In this document: in pieces, positions 48,181 to 58,695 of the stretch | How positions within the stretch are numbered: position 1 is the first letter of the stretch | Layout: each line of letters opens with the position of its first letter | Notes under the pieces: model-generated | The model's input: the letters and a program-made list of their open reading frames with translations, nothing else | Told to the model about the DNA's origin: nothing | The model's database searches: none | Program-made: the position numbers and the translations under genes | Source: Silene conica | Lineage: Eukaryota; Streptophyta; Magnoliopsida; Caryophyllales; Caryophyllaceae | Reading direction: 5' to 3' | Assembly (NCBI GenBank): GCA_029255685.2 | Contig: CM055319.2 | Location: 37,210,530 to 37,274,529 of the forward strand | DNA length: 64,000 bases

Positions 48181-49888
48181 TTTAGTTATACAGCAGTTTT
48201 AATGAACGTGTTCTACACTGAAAAGAAGATAAAACAAAACCATATAAGCAACTTATTGTTGTGATTGAAGTCTATATTAAATTGAATTTAAACTCGTAGA
48301 CTCATGCATTTATATAATTGATCTCCCTCAAGAATTATATAAACGATCCCAAGACTCAATTTCCGTATATTGATAAGCCCACAGTTTGGCTAATTCCAAT
48401 CGTTGGAACTCTTGGTCGATAGATTTCAATATATCCTATCTATTAGTCCATCTCAGTCACTAGATAGTATCGAGTGACCATGATGTTGAGATAAAATAAA
48501 TCATCTGTTCCCACTTACCCGACGTAGAAGGGGTCATATTATGCCTACCGACGAAGAAGGGATTCATGGGAGGCTGATTTATAAAGACTAGTCTCAATTT
48601 TTGGTTATACGAGGAAGACCCCATTAACTTTTATTTATTCATATTAAGTGAACTAATATCTAGCAAATGCGTGAATGAATTAAATAAAGTGATGGCTTTG
48701 CAATTGACATGTGACATCTGTATTGTCACAGAAAACTAACGCGTAACCTCTACATGAGTCAGTTTTCAGGCATGATATAGGTGGTTTGGTTTTAGGCGGA
48801 ATATGATGCAAGCTATTATCGATGAAAGCATAAAATGAAAGCAATAAACGTAAATAAAAAGTCCTAGTGTGGCCTATCCTACCAAAATAAACATAAAACA
48901 ACTTGGAATCCACCGTTGGACCCTAGAAGCTTGTCTTGATGTTCCATCTTGGTCCTTGCAGCGGGAGTGAGCATCCGGTCTCCGTCTTGTCTTTGGTCTT
49001 CACAAAATTACTAATTTAAATTACAAAAGTAGTCCTAGATACATTCTAATTTAAATACAAAAGTAATTACATGGCAAAAACCCAAAACGGAGATTCAAGA
49101 TCTCAAGATTACAAGCAAGACTGTGTCCCATCATTACGGTGACACAATCTTCTAAGGCCACACTAAGTTACAACCGTTTGCAAAATGAAATACGTTATTG
49201 AAAGCATTCATTAGACATTCAACAAGACGATAAATAAAATGCATCAACTAAATTAAAATTCATACATGACATAATACTGTTATTATGATTAACAAATTTT
49301 TACCAAACCACCTTTTAGGATTAAAATTATGTGATTATACCGTTTTAACCACTTTAATTTTAATAAGTTTATAATCCTATTATTTTAAACCGTTTTAAAA
49401 TAATATGTATCAAACGAGGGTGAACCGTTTCACAAAATTAATAATATACTATTTCCGTATATAGTATATTACTAAAGGCCATGTGAAAATAAAACATGTT
49501 ATTTTCGGAAATAAAAAAAAAAACGAGTCTGTTACAGGGCTGGTCGACCGACCCAAAAAACAGGTCTACCGACCACCTGACGAAAAAAAAAAAAAAATTT
49601 TTTTTTTATTTTTTTTTTTATTTTTTTATTTTATTTTTTTTTTTTTAAAGCAGAATGGTCGACCGACCCGAAAAACAGGTCGACCGACCACAAAACACGA
49701 AACCGAGTTTCTGAACACGATTTCTCACAAAAGATAAACTGTCGAAACAGAAAAACACGCAGCAGGCGGTCGACCGACCGCAACGGGGGGTCGATCGACC
49801 GACTTAGCGGCAGAAGACGATTTTTCAGGTTTTAAAACTTACGAAAAACACAAAGGTAAAATTTTCATTGCCTGGCTCTGATACCACT
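48181..49888 (-). other. Leader of copia C with primer-binding site, homopolymer tract and palindromes
   Basis: About 1.7 kb without a credible gene. From 49490 to the LTR it differs from the other copies. Six motifs of the form GGTCGACCGACC replace the CACTCGATCGAGTG sites, in three pairs at 49541-49576, 49657-49690 and 49767-49803. A run of A followed by T-rich sequence lies at 49584-49647. The primer-binding site (sense TGGTATCAGAGC) ends two bases from the LTR. Confidence 0.85.
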
Positions 49889-50888
49889 TGTGGAGAATAA
49901 AGCATGTATTCGCCCCAAACTTGCAGGATTATAATGAAACATACAATTGTGATTATAGTCATAAGTTAATAAAAAGCATGAAAAAGAAATCAACCTTTGG
50001 TCCTTGTGCGAAAGGCCTAAGAACAGGAATTAACACAAATTCCCTCCTATAACTTGCACCCAAGACTTAGAATGAGACATGGCCGCGTGTGCTAGAAATC
50101 CTCTCCAACTGCCTTGCAATATTGGGAGAGCTATTTAGGTTTTAGATGTGAGATCTGAGGTTTTGGGAGAAGAAAGCTCTCAAAACCCTAATTTTTCCTT
50201 GAGATTTGTTTAAACAGTGAAACAAGAGTCCCTGACATAAGGAGAGTCCTCCTCCTTATGTAGCTCTTTTGGCCGAAATTTCCAATAGGGTAGGAGTGGG
50301 CTTTCCACTCTTACCTTATTCTAATTTGTGATTCGACCCATTTAGCTAAACTTTATTCGCGGGTTTTGTTTATAAATCGTATGCATGTTATCAGATATTA
50401 ATGCAGTCGATGTATTAATAATGGTCTGATAAAATTACGATATTGTATAATTACCCAAATTAATATAACTGTTTATATTAATACGCGAATACAATATTTA
50501 ATTAAATATAACCGTTTATATTTAATTTTACGAATTAATCATGCAATCCGTATTAGCTAAAATTATTTAATCCGTATTAAATAATAATCTCAACATCTTA
50601 TTGACTAATTTAATAGGCAATACCTCTGACTAACTGTTTAGTCATATCCGGCAAAATGTGACTGTATTTTCATACCTTCACATCTCTCAAACGTGTCCTA
50701 TAGGTGTGACGTATAGGGACCAGTTGATCACCGCCATCCGTATGACAATAACGTCAAACTTATCTAGCAAGCCAACCGTTATTGATAAACGTGGATCAAC
50801 TGGTAATAGTACAAAAGTATGCCCTTGTGATCCTTAAAGAGATTTAATAAGTCATTGTACTTAATTGTCAAGGACACCAGCCCCAACA
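49889..50888 (-). repeat. 5' LTR of copia C
   Basis: 1000 bp, TGTGGAGAATAAAGC (note GGAG rather than GGGG) to CCCCAACA, then the CCTAC duplication. Confidence 0.93.
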
Positions 50889-51069
50889 CCTACATACATG
50901 AAAACATGTACGCCACAATCAGTAGGGAGTGACTAGAGTTCTCCAAGCCACCTTTTGTAAAGCAATACAGAATACTCCAACATATATAAACATGTGAAGC
51001 ATAACAATATCTCAATAACTGATCATCGACTATCATGCAATCACTAATGCACGGCTCTCAACCAACTTC

Positions 51070-51862
51070 ATAAACCATTAGGAAGGAGAGCCGGTTTCCC
51101 TACTAGTTACCCAGTCGGGGGGTCTTTCAGTCCAACTATTTATGAAACCGATCAAAGAGTCATCCAATGCCTTGGATGAACAATTTATAACTCACGCAAT
51201 GCATTCATTAACTTCATCATGCATATCTGACACTGTACCAAACTCTAGGCAAGCAGATATAACACAAACACTAGCAATGGGTCCAGAGGTGAACTTAACA
51301 CATATCCCACTACCAAACAATGTCGGGTCCAGAGGTGAACTTAACACATATCCCAACATGCAATTCAAGTAAAGGGTCCAGAGGTGAACTTAACACATAT
51401 CCCTATACATACAATTCAAGAAAAGGGTCCAGAGGTGAACTTAACACATATCCCTAATCATCCATAAGCAAAGGGTCCAGACGTGAACTTAACACATATC
51501 CCAATACACAGCTATCGCACAACGGGTCCAGAGGTGAGCTTAACACATATCCCGTGTACGACAACCGATCACGTGTCAGGTCCAGAGGTGAGCTTAACAC
51601 ATATCCTGACACGCCACAAGTAAAACACGTAATGGGTCCAGAGGTGAGCTTAACACATATCCCATCACGCGACATACAAAACACGTAATGGGTCCAGAGG
51701 TGAACTTAAAACATATCCCATCACGCGACATCCAACTCAACCATTAGCATCCAAAGATAGAAACTAACCTATAGTTCTAACTTCTTAAACCACTAAACAA
51801 CACTTAATTGATCCCGGGAACTAAGACGAGGGAGAGCCGGTTTTCCTTTCGGTTACCCGACC
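51070..51862. repeat. Hairpin array in the G3 5' LTR
   Basis: Nine units (about 51280-51722). The unit at about 51469-51513 joins the left arm AGCAAAGGG of one ancestral unit to the right arm CCCAATAC of the next, so its outer stem no longer pairs. This explains the missing tenth unit by exchange within the common loop. Flanking hairpins lie near 51100 and 51850; one has ACTAGTTACCCAGT, a one-base stem defect. Confidence 0.84.
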
Positions 51863-52022
51863 GGGGGATCTCTATCCTCACTCCATTCCCGAACCCAATA
51901 TAGTGTCGCCCATCCTCCGTGGACCTCAAATACATATCAAAGATACAAGGAACGAGTTTCAATCAAAACCGCTCAACCGTTTAAAAGTTATAAACGAATT
52001 ACAAATTAAAAACATGTTTTAG

Positions 52023-52396
52023 GGGTCCCCAGTTGGTCGGCAGGCAGCCGGCCTACCGGCTGGCAACCCATCCATGCTTCCTCCTTCTTTAAACAAAAAC
52101 AACCACAAGGGACTCCCAGCCGGTCGGCAGGTAGCCGGCCCACCGGCTGGGAACCCGATTACCAACTTACGCAATTTCATACATGAGTTTACCAGCCGGT
52201 TGGCAGGCAGCGGCCTACCGGCTAGCATCTCAAGTTCTATTTTTTAAAAAAAACGCAAGGCACTACAATGCACTCCCAGCCGGCTAGTAGGCGGCCGGTC
52301 TGCCGGCTGGGCTTCCTATTCCTACGTTCTCAAAGTTTTGCAAAAATAACACAAGGCATTCCCAGCCGGTCGACCGGCGGCCGGTCGGTCGACCGG
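52023..52396. repeat. GC-rich hairpins in the G3 5' LTR
   Basis: Five blocks like those at 35985-36348, with small lesions (CCAGTTGGT in the first, GGCAGCGGCC in the third). The last block keeps the full AGCCGGTCGACC/GGTCGACCGGCT stem, which the 3' LTR has shortened. Confidence 0.82.
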
Positions 52397-53354
52397 CTCA
52401 GAGAGCCTGTCGCAAAAATCGCATTTTTCCAGCAACATCAAAACTTCAACAAAACGATATCAAACCTTAAAATTTGCCACACATGAAGTTTACCCAACAT
52501 CTAAATTCATCCAATACACCTATCTATCAGCAATTAAACCACAAAACAATCCTCAAACGATTATTACAAGTATCCGTCGCAAAACATGAAATTTCTGAAA
52601 ATAACTTAAGAACATGTGAAACATCAACAAGGCATGAATTCATCAAGTAAGAAAATTCCTATATATGTTACTAAGTCCATTAATCGTCAACCTTACACAA
52701 AAATCAGAAACATTAACAAGAACACAACAAGACTTGCTATTTTAACAAAAAGGCCGAGTTACTCGTAATCGTCATCTCAAATGCAATCCGGCTCAAAGAT
52801 CCTCCTCTAAGACGAAGCTATCCACTTCCGGGTCGTCTAAGCCCACACCTACATCACAAAAAACAAGTTTAACGAACCAAAATACGGTTTTAGGAAAAAC
52901 AGCCTATTTTTCGAAGTGAAGGATTTAAAAAACGAAAGTGATAGATGGCTTGCAAATTCGATGAGGATTCCGAAAATGATATTTATACCTTGATTTGATG
53001 AACGGATGATGAAGAAAAAAGCAAAAGAAGATGGATAAATATGGAGGTTTATGAGGAAATGAGTTTACTGTTATTTGTTTTGAGGAGATGAAGATGTCGA
53101 CACAATTGATTTTAAGGGGTTTAAGAGTTGTCCTTTCCGTTTTAAATGAAACGGGTTTGGATAACTTGAACGGGTTTTAAGTTGTGAACTTAAGTTACCA
53201 AGTTTGAATTCGTCTTAAGGACTTAAGGTTCTTAAGACGGATCTTACTATTTATTTAAAAATACTTTTTGATAATTTAGAATATTATTTTATTACTTAAA
53301 ATAAATAAAAACGCTTAAAATATATTTTATAAAAATACGGGATGTTACATTATA

Positions 53355-53849
53355 TATATACTTATAATTACGTACCTCAAGTACGTAACTTATTAAACAC
53401 TCGTGCTAATAAAATTACGTACCAAATTAACGTAACAATTATTTACGTATTACCTAAACCTATTTACTACCCTACCTACCCCACGTGACTACCCCACCTT
53501 CACAACTCTCACAATCTTCCCTCACCCCTATAACCGTTCCCAAAACTTACACTAGCTCCATAAAAAATCAAAAATCAAGAAATCACCATTAAAGCTTCCT
53601 AAAACCGTTAACCAAGCTAAAATAAATTCATCTACTCAAACACCATACTCCAACACCAACACCCTCGCCACCACCGTCCCCCGAACCCATTTCTGTCACC
53701 GTTCCGAAATCAGAAGCAAGCAAGAGACGAAAATTAGAAAAAGGGAAATCGTTAATGGAAGAGGAATTTCAAGATTACGATCAAATACCTCGTCCTCTGT
53801 TCCGTGATGTTTCCGGGGATGTTGCAAAAGAAGGGTTGAAAAAGTTCGA
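53355..53849 (+). other. AT-rich then CT-rich region upstream of an unidentified ORF
   Basis: Should be the continuation of the SIRE-like 3' region interrupted at 5121. From about 53455 the plus strand is rich in C and A, like a plant 5' leader. A 32-codon ORF starts at ATG 53755 (MEEEFQDYDQIPRPL...) and ends at 53853, overlapping the next ORF as ATGA just before a run of twelve A. Confidence 0.45.
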
Positions 53850-54482
53850 ATGAAAAAAAAAAAAGGCGAAGGGGTGGTAGACGTTGGCTATTACGAAGTT
53901 GTGCTCCGTGATCGAATGAATGATAAATTGATAAAGTTAAATGGTATTCTAAGCAATGGACGTGAATTGCGATTCGGTCGTGTGAATGGCGATGCTGAAA
54001 AATCGAATGGAATTTTGGATGGCTTAGAAGGAAAAGTTGATCAATTGTTTTCTTTAATTTCTGGAATAAGTAAGGTTAAGGCCGAGAATGGCCAAGGGTC
54101 AAGAGTGGATAAGGAGTTGCGAAGTTGGATACAACGGATTGATGGGAGTCTTGAGAAGTTTAATCGTGACCTTAAGGAGGTTGAAGAAGAAGTGCTTATG
54201 ATTAGTGGCCGTCACCAATTCCTCACGACCCAGGGAGAAGCTCCAGTCCGTGATAATCGGATTTTACGTGAGGATGGTGGTCAATGTTTGGCCGCGGTTA
54301 GAGCGCTTTCTCTTAAGGTTCTCAACTTTGAACGTACGGTGGATGCTCAAACGAGGAAGATTGAAAGTTGTTTGTGTCGGTTTGTGTGCAGGAACTGTTT
54401 TGACGGAATGTGTTTGGGTGCTCTCTTGGTGGATATCCATATCCCTTACCCAATTGCCTTTCACTATCTTTTATTTTCTTAA
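53850..54482 (+). CDS. Unidentified 210-codon ORF with coiled-coil character
   Basis: I do not recognise the protein. It starts MKKKKGEG, has a long hydrophilic section with heptad-like leucine and isoleucine spacing (about residues 25-115: KLIKLNGIL, ILDGLEGKVDQLF, LEKFNRDLKEVEEEVLMI), and a cysteine-bearing, more hydrophobic C-terminus. The upstream 32-codon ORF overlaps it and may be its true N-terminus if the A12 run is a frameshift. If the 48-kb composite is removed, this ORF lies about 700 bp after SIRE-like pol and before a polypurine tract, the place where SIRE elements carry an env-like ORF. It could equally be a captured host fragment. Confidence 0.4.
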   Translation: MKKKKGEGVVDVGYYEVVLRDRMNDKLIKLNGILSNGRELRFGRVNGDAEKSNGILDGLEGKVDQLFSLISGISKVKAENGQGSRVDKELRSWIQRIDGSLEKFNRDLKEVEEEVLMISGRHQFLTTQGEAPVRDNRILREDGGQCLAAVRALSLKVLNFERTVDAQTRKIESCLCRFVCRNCFDGMCLGALLVDIHIPYPIAFHYLLFS

Positions 54483-54833
54483 TCCTCAAAACATTAGCCT
54501 ATCTTTTGTTGGCCGAAACTTATGGCTCAATTTTCCCCTACCCTAATTCGGCCCAGTTGGCTTTGTATAAAACACTTCTTACTTTGCCTATGGCTTACTA
54601 CTTTCAGCCCAAGTGGCTAACACTCTATATTCGGCCCATTAGGCATTACTTTGACAATTCGGCCCTTTTGGTATTGTAGTATATGTTTGTGTGTTGTATT
54701 TCCGTTCGTATTTCGTGTTTGCATGATTTTATTTACGGTTGTGTGTTTAATTTAGAATTGCATGCCTAAGTATGTTTCGTAGTATATCATTCTAGTCGTT
54801 TTATATCTTCGTTTCCGTCTTTTCAATGATGTC
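54483..54833 (+). other. Non-coding sequence between the unidentified ORF and the polypurine tract
   Basis: Contains several repeats of the short phrase TTCGGCCCA or CGGCCCATT/TTGG about 50 bp apart (about 54545-54670). The 89-codon ORF at 54410-54679 is not convincing. Confidence 0.5.
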
Positions 54834-55627
54834 AAGAGGGGGAAAAGAATGCGACCTAGATTACGAATTTGCCTAAGATTGCTCCTTGTCGTAACGTATT
54901 TTCTCTCATAGTTCTTTAAGTAATTGGTTAAGATAAAATGGGTCTATAATAAGACCCATTTGGACCGTGTAAATGATGTGCATATGGGTGATAATTGTGT
55001 GTGTTAGTGTACAAAGGGTTGAGTGTATGATACAAAGAGAATATTGTAAGGAATATTGCTCACTTTTTGTAAGAACATAAGGAGCATGCATAGGCTCATT
55101 TTGGCTAGTGATGGCCGGCCATGATGCTTGCTTAAGCAAGCTCATGTGCTTATAAAAACACACTTCGTTCATTCACAAACTACCAAGTTTTTGGTAGTGT
55201 GCAAATTGTTCATATTATGCAAAACCATCATCCAACATCTTATTCTCATCTTACCTTAGAAATTAGTTTTCTAAGCATAGTAAATTATTTCCTATTCTAA
55301 TTATATTAAAGGTAATATTATTATTAATTCTAGTTTACTAATACAATTTTTCTAGTAACAAAAATTGTGTTGGTTTGAGATAGGGTCCATGATACGCATC
55401 TTTTGGAGACGATTTAGTGTTAGATCGTTATAAGGGTATTTCGGTTCTGAAGACTCATATAATAGGTGATTATTGAGTATAAACCTTCTAAACCCAATGT
55501 AAGGACATTCACACATTTTATGTAATCATCATGCATGCATAAAATCTTATTAAGTTTTAAACCTAAACTTAAAGAAACAAAACTCACAATAGATATGAGT
55601 ATAAAATCTAGAATTAGATTTCCAACA
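54834..55627 (+). repeat. Probable SIRE-like 3' LTR with polypurine tract
   Basis: A purine run AAGAGGGGGAAAAGAA (54834-54849) precedes TGCGACC. A TATA-like TATAAAAA lies at 55151-55158 in front of a possible transcription start. The sequence TTAGATTTCCAACA at 55627 could be the LTR end. No second copy is in the window to prove the borders, so this is an inference from position and composition. Confidence 0.4.
55151..55158 (+). promoter_or_regulatory. TATA-box-like TATAAAAA in the probable LTR
   Basis: TATAAAAA follows the GC-rich GGCCGGCC region (55110-55117) and precedes ACACACTTCGTTCATTC. Position and context resemble the core promoter of a plant LTR. There is no independent support. Confidence 0.4.
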
Positions 55628-57172
55628 ACTCACTTATCTGTACCGGATTTTCATTTCTCGTTTTTAGGTTTAGCGCTTAAGTGAGTTAACCTAATCCTTA
55701 TTTAAGGATTAGGTTAACACACTAATCAGCATCTAGTTTTCCATTATTCAGTTTCTACACACACTTTTACTTTTGCATTTTTCATCTTCCAAATCTAAAC
55801 ATTTCGCCTTTAGTTTTTTACATTTCACAAACTTTTATTAGTTCTAATAGAAGCATTTGGATCTTGTTCAACCGTTCCGCAGTTACTGTAATTCTTTTCT
55901 CTACCTTTGTTCATTATTACTTTAGTTATTTTATGATTTCTAGCATTTTATCTTTATTTATCATGTTGAATTTTGTTATTATCATCATTGTTAGTGTAGT
56001 TCCCCCAATTATGCGTAGCTAATCTCCATAATATGTTAGGATAAAGGATCTCGCGGTAGTAATGTCGTAGGATTTGCATGTTAGTCGTCTTTGCGACGAA
56101 GTTCACCCATAAACAATATAATTATGAAACTTGTCGAATGAGTGCACGCAGGAGACTAGTTTACCTAGTAAAACCTTACCTGGATCGAAATATTGGTGGG
56201 TAGGCTTGTTTAGGATGATTTATGTAACCTATCTAGATCGAAAGATTGATAGGGGAGTCCAGGGTGATTTCAGACCGAAAGGATATTAATCATTCCCACT
56301 TCGTTTATATTTTCGACTGACCTAATTGTTATGTGACATATATTACCGCGACAACCTGAATCCTGACATATTCCCCTTTTTTCGTTTAAAACTCATCTTT
56401 GTCATCTTAGTTTTATTTCTTTTTAATTTGCTTTAGTTATAATCTCGACAACAAACCCCCCCAATTTGTGACTTATAGATTGATCTTCTACTTATGACCG
56501 TGTCTCCCTGAGGAATTCGACCCTACTTCCACTAGCTTCTAGTTAGTAGACCTAGGTTATCTTTGGTGCATAGCGACACGCATCAATCACCATATTAGAT
56601 TGCGGGCGCACTCTCATGAGTAGATTTTAGGAGAGTGTCACTCATACAAATCTCCTTTTACATATAAATGTGTGATTGAGTGTACCGCAAGAGTCCATTG
56701 TCAATAAGATCATGCAAGAGCAGAAAAGTTTAAATAAAATCTTTCATGCTACGCCGCCGTGTAAATCTCATCAATGTTTTTGCACTATCCTTATGACCAC
56801 GTTGGTTTGGGATTATGATTCATTACGCTTGTTAGCTTATGTTGGAATTTGCAATTGATGAGATTTGGTGTTCCTTACCCTTGTCTTGATTATGTGTGCT
56901 TGCTTGGGACAAGCAAGAGTTTCGCTTGGGGGAATTTGATGTGTCCTATTTTTATATGATTTTCACCCCTCTTTTAGCTCATTTTCACATGATATTTTTC
57001 ACTTTAGGAGGTGATCTTATGAGCTAATTTCGTGTTGTAGGTGTTTTGCATGTTTTGTTTCATTTTGCAGTAAACGGAGCAAGTTACGGCCTTTTTCTAT
57101 CATTTTGGCATTCACCGAGCACCACGAGGCTACTTGGAGCGAGCCTTGGCCATGAAAGGGCGTTTTGGGAAG
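55628..57172 (+). mobile_element. Athila/Tat-like gypsy remnant (LTR, short internal piece, LTR start)
   Basis: The stretch to about 56585 ends with the phrase TCTTTGGTGCATAGCGACAC followed by GCATCA, typical of the 3' end of Athila/Tat LTRs. About 350 bp later, GCTTGGGGGAAT (56927-56938) is the classic polypurine tract of that group, followed by LTR start TGATGTGTCCTATTT (56939). The second LTR is cut at 57172 by a Y-family element. No coding sequence remains. It is probably an internal-deletion derivative. Confidence 0.6.
55685..55718. repeat. 34-bp perfect palindrome
   Basis: Arms GTTAACCTAATCCTTA and its exact complement, separated by TT. It is the longest perfect hairpin I noticed outside the LTR arrays. 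No similar sequence was seen elsewhere in the window. Confidence 0.95.
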
Positions 57173-58419
57173 TGTAACACCCCCATTTATTTAAGAGCCT
57201 TTAGCAAGACATTCTCAAATAAATAGAGCTGTTACCATCTCGGAATGACCGAGGTAGTGAATAACAAGTAAACAAACCAAAGTACTTTATATAAAAACTG
57301 ATTAAATTTAAACTTTTGATATTACATCGATTACACAAAGATTAAAAGTACAACTGATAACATCTAACTATGTGATCTAATTCTAAGTAGGTCCAAACCA
57401 TGTCTCTCTCTCCTTGCCCAAGCTTCTAGTCCACCTGTCTCTGGCCTGTAGAATCTACTCCCCATTCCGGATCATCGTAGGTGTACACGAATACACTGTC
57501 AACCTCGCGGTGAGTAGGGTAACACAATAATTACAATGCAACAATTATGATATGCAAATGCAATGATATGCTCGAGCTCAATCTCAATCTCAATTCTCAA
57601 TCTCAATTCTCAATCTCAAACCCGTAACACCCAGCCATACCGAATCTCCCGGCAGACTATAATCGGCCGTCGCCGAACACCAGCATAACAACTGAGGTCA
57701 CCAGGTCTAGTCCTGCAGAACTAGCCTGGGCCCAATAATATCATCATCATCTCGTATCTCAACCACCAGTTCCCAACCCAACATGCCTTGGTTCAAGTCG
57801 AGTCTCACAATACGAAACGGATAACGATGAACAACAAAATAAAGCAATAAATGAATTAAAACGATAAGAGCGATATATAATCGTACCTTGATAAATGACT
57901 AGTAAAAAAAATAAACAAGGAAGCATTTGATAGGGATGCAGAAATGGAACATGAAGCATACAGTGAAGAAGAGGTATGAGAGAACAAATTGAAAGGGTGA
58001 GTGAAAGTCTGCTGCTTATGCGTGGTTGATTATTTAGGGTTTAGTGTTGATTTTTGTGTCTCATATCCAACACTGTCTCATTACTTTATTATATTTAACG
58101 TTCTCTTACGGAATCGTAAAACCCATCAACATAAATAATTCTCGTAGTATTAACATGTTATACCAATATATAAAAAATATCATCTCACGATAATTATACA
58201 GGTAATTTAATAAAATTAGGAGTTTGTAAAGGAAATGTCATGACAATAATAATAAAATAATAAACATATTAATATTAACAAAGCAATACTACGATAATAA
58301 TATAATAATGTACGTTAAACTTTAAAACCACGATTAATATACGTGTATAAATAACCCCCTAAGAATCGTATTATTATAAAACAACGTATTATTATAACTA
58401 TAAAGTACGGAGTATTACA
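57173..58419 (-). repeat. Y-family LTR (1)
   Basis: Plus-strand TGTAACACCCCC to GGAGTATTACA, 1247 bp. The following CTTCGTCCCGAAGTTCG resembles the sequence after the G3 polypurine tract, which suggests this is the 3' LTR of a minus-strand gypsy element. Contains a CTCAATCTCAATT micro-repeat at about 57580-57617. The rest is without features. Confidence 0.6.
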
Positions 58420-58695
58420 GTCTTCCCTCCTTAAAATGAACTTCGTCCCGAAGTTCGCCACTCCGTAACAATAACGAAACACTCAACAAGTATGAAACAA
58501 TCACAATTAGTACTTATATAAGCTCCAAAACGCGAAATGTTACAGGAAGATTCACTCATTCCCGAGGAAGAAAAAATTAAATTTGGTTGGTACTTGGGCA
58601 AACAAAATGAAAACTAGTAAGGAAAACAAGAAATTGCAAGGTCCCCTGATTGCTGTTCGAACCCCAGAATCTCGGGGTTGATGCGAGATAGCCAT
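58420..58695 (-). other. Short sequence between two Y-family LTR starts
   Basis: 276 bp without coding content. Begins with a polypurine-like region (complement of CTTCCCTCCTTAAAATG). It ends with a small hairpin, ATCTCG-GGGTTGATG-CGAGAT, before the next LTR. It may be a heavily deleted internal region. Confidence 0.45.

Larger units (their letters stand above)
42283..50888 (-). mobile_element. Copia element C, full-length, open frame but RNase H mutant
   Basis: Minus-strand Ty1/copia element of 8606 bp with LTRs 42283-43282 and 49889-50888 and TSD CCTAC (42278-42282 and 50889-50893). The empty site is at 5450-5454. The LTRs differ at about seven positions in 1000, so C is older than B. The leader differs from A, B and D: its palindromes are of another sequence and it has a long A/T homopolymer stretch. 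Confidence 0.94.
5122..53349 (-). mobile_element. G3, Ty3/gypsy chromovirus with 37.9 kb of nested insertions
   Basis: Minus-strand LTR retrotransposon. Its 3' LTR is 5122-5585 plus 34913-37300, its internal region 37301-41949 and its 5' LTR 41950-53349. Without insertions the LTRs are about 2852 and 2789 bp. Sense ends are TGTAACATCCC and GGGGTTTTACA. The flanks carry TTATA on both sides (5117-5121 and 53350-53354), consistent with a TSD, although the context is AT-rich. Domain order Gag, protease, RT, RNase H, integrase, chromodomain marks a chromovirus, probably the Tekay/Del group. The coding region is broken in several places, so the copy cannot act alone. Confidence 0.85.
41950..53349 (-). 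repeat. G3 5' LTR (contains copia C)
   Basis: About 2789 bp once C and one TSD copy are removed. It is next to the primer-binding site, so it is the promoter-bearing LTR. It contains one hairpin unit fewer than the 3' LTR (nine rather than ten). It ends GGGATGTTACA at 53349, followed by TTATA. Confidence 0.9.

Noticed and set aside
49483..49737. 84-codon ORF in the copia C leader
   Set aside because: Made of the homopolymer tract and the palindrome motifs; not conserved in the other leaders.
58640..58695. tRNA-like fragment (GTTCGAACCCC followed by paired segments)
   Set aside because: No cloverleaf can be drawn: no anticodon arm or D arm is present, only two small hairpins next to an LTR edge.
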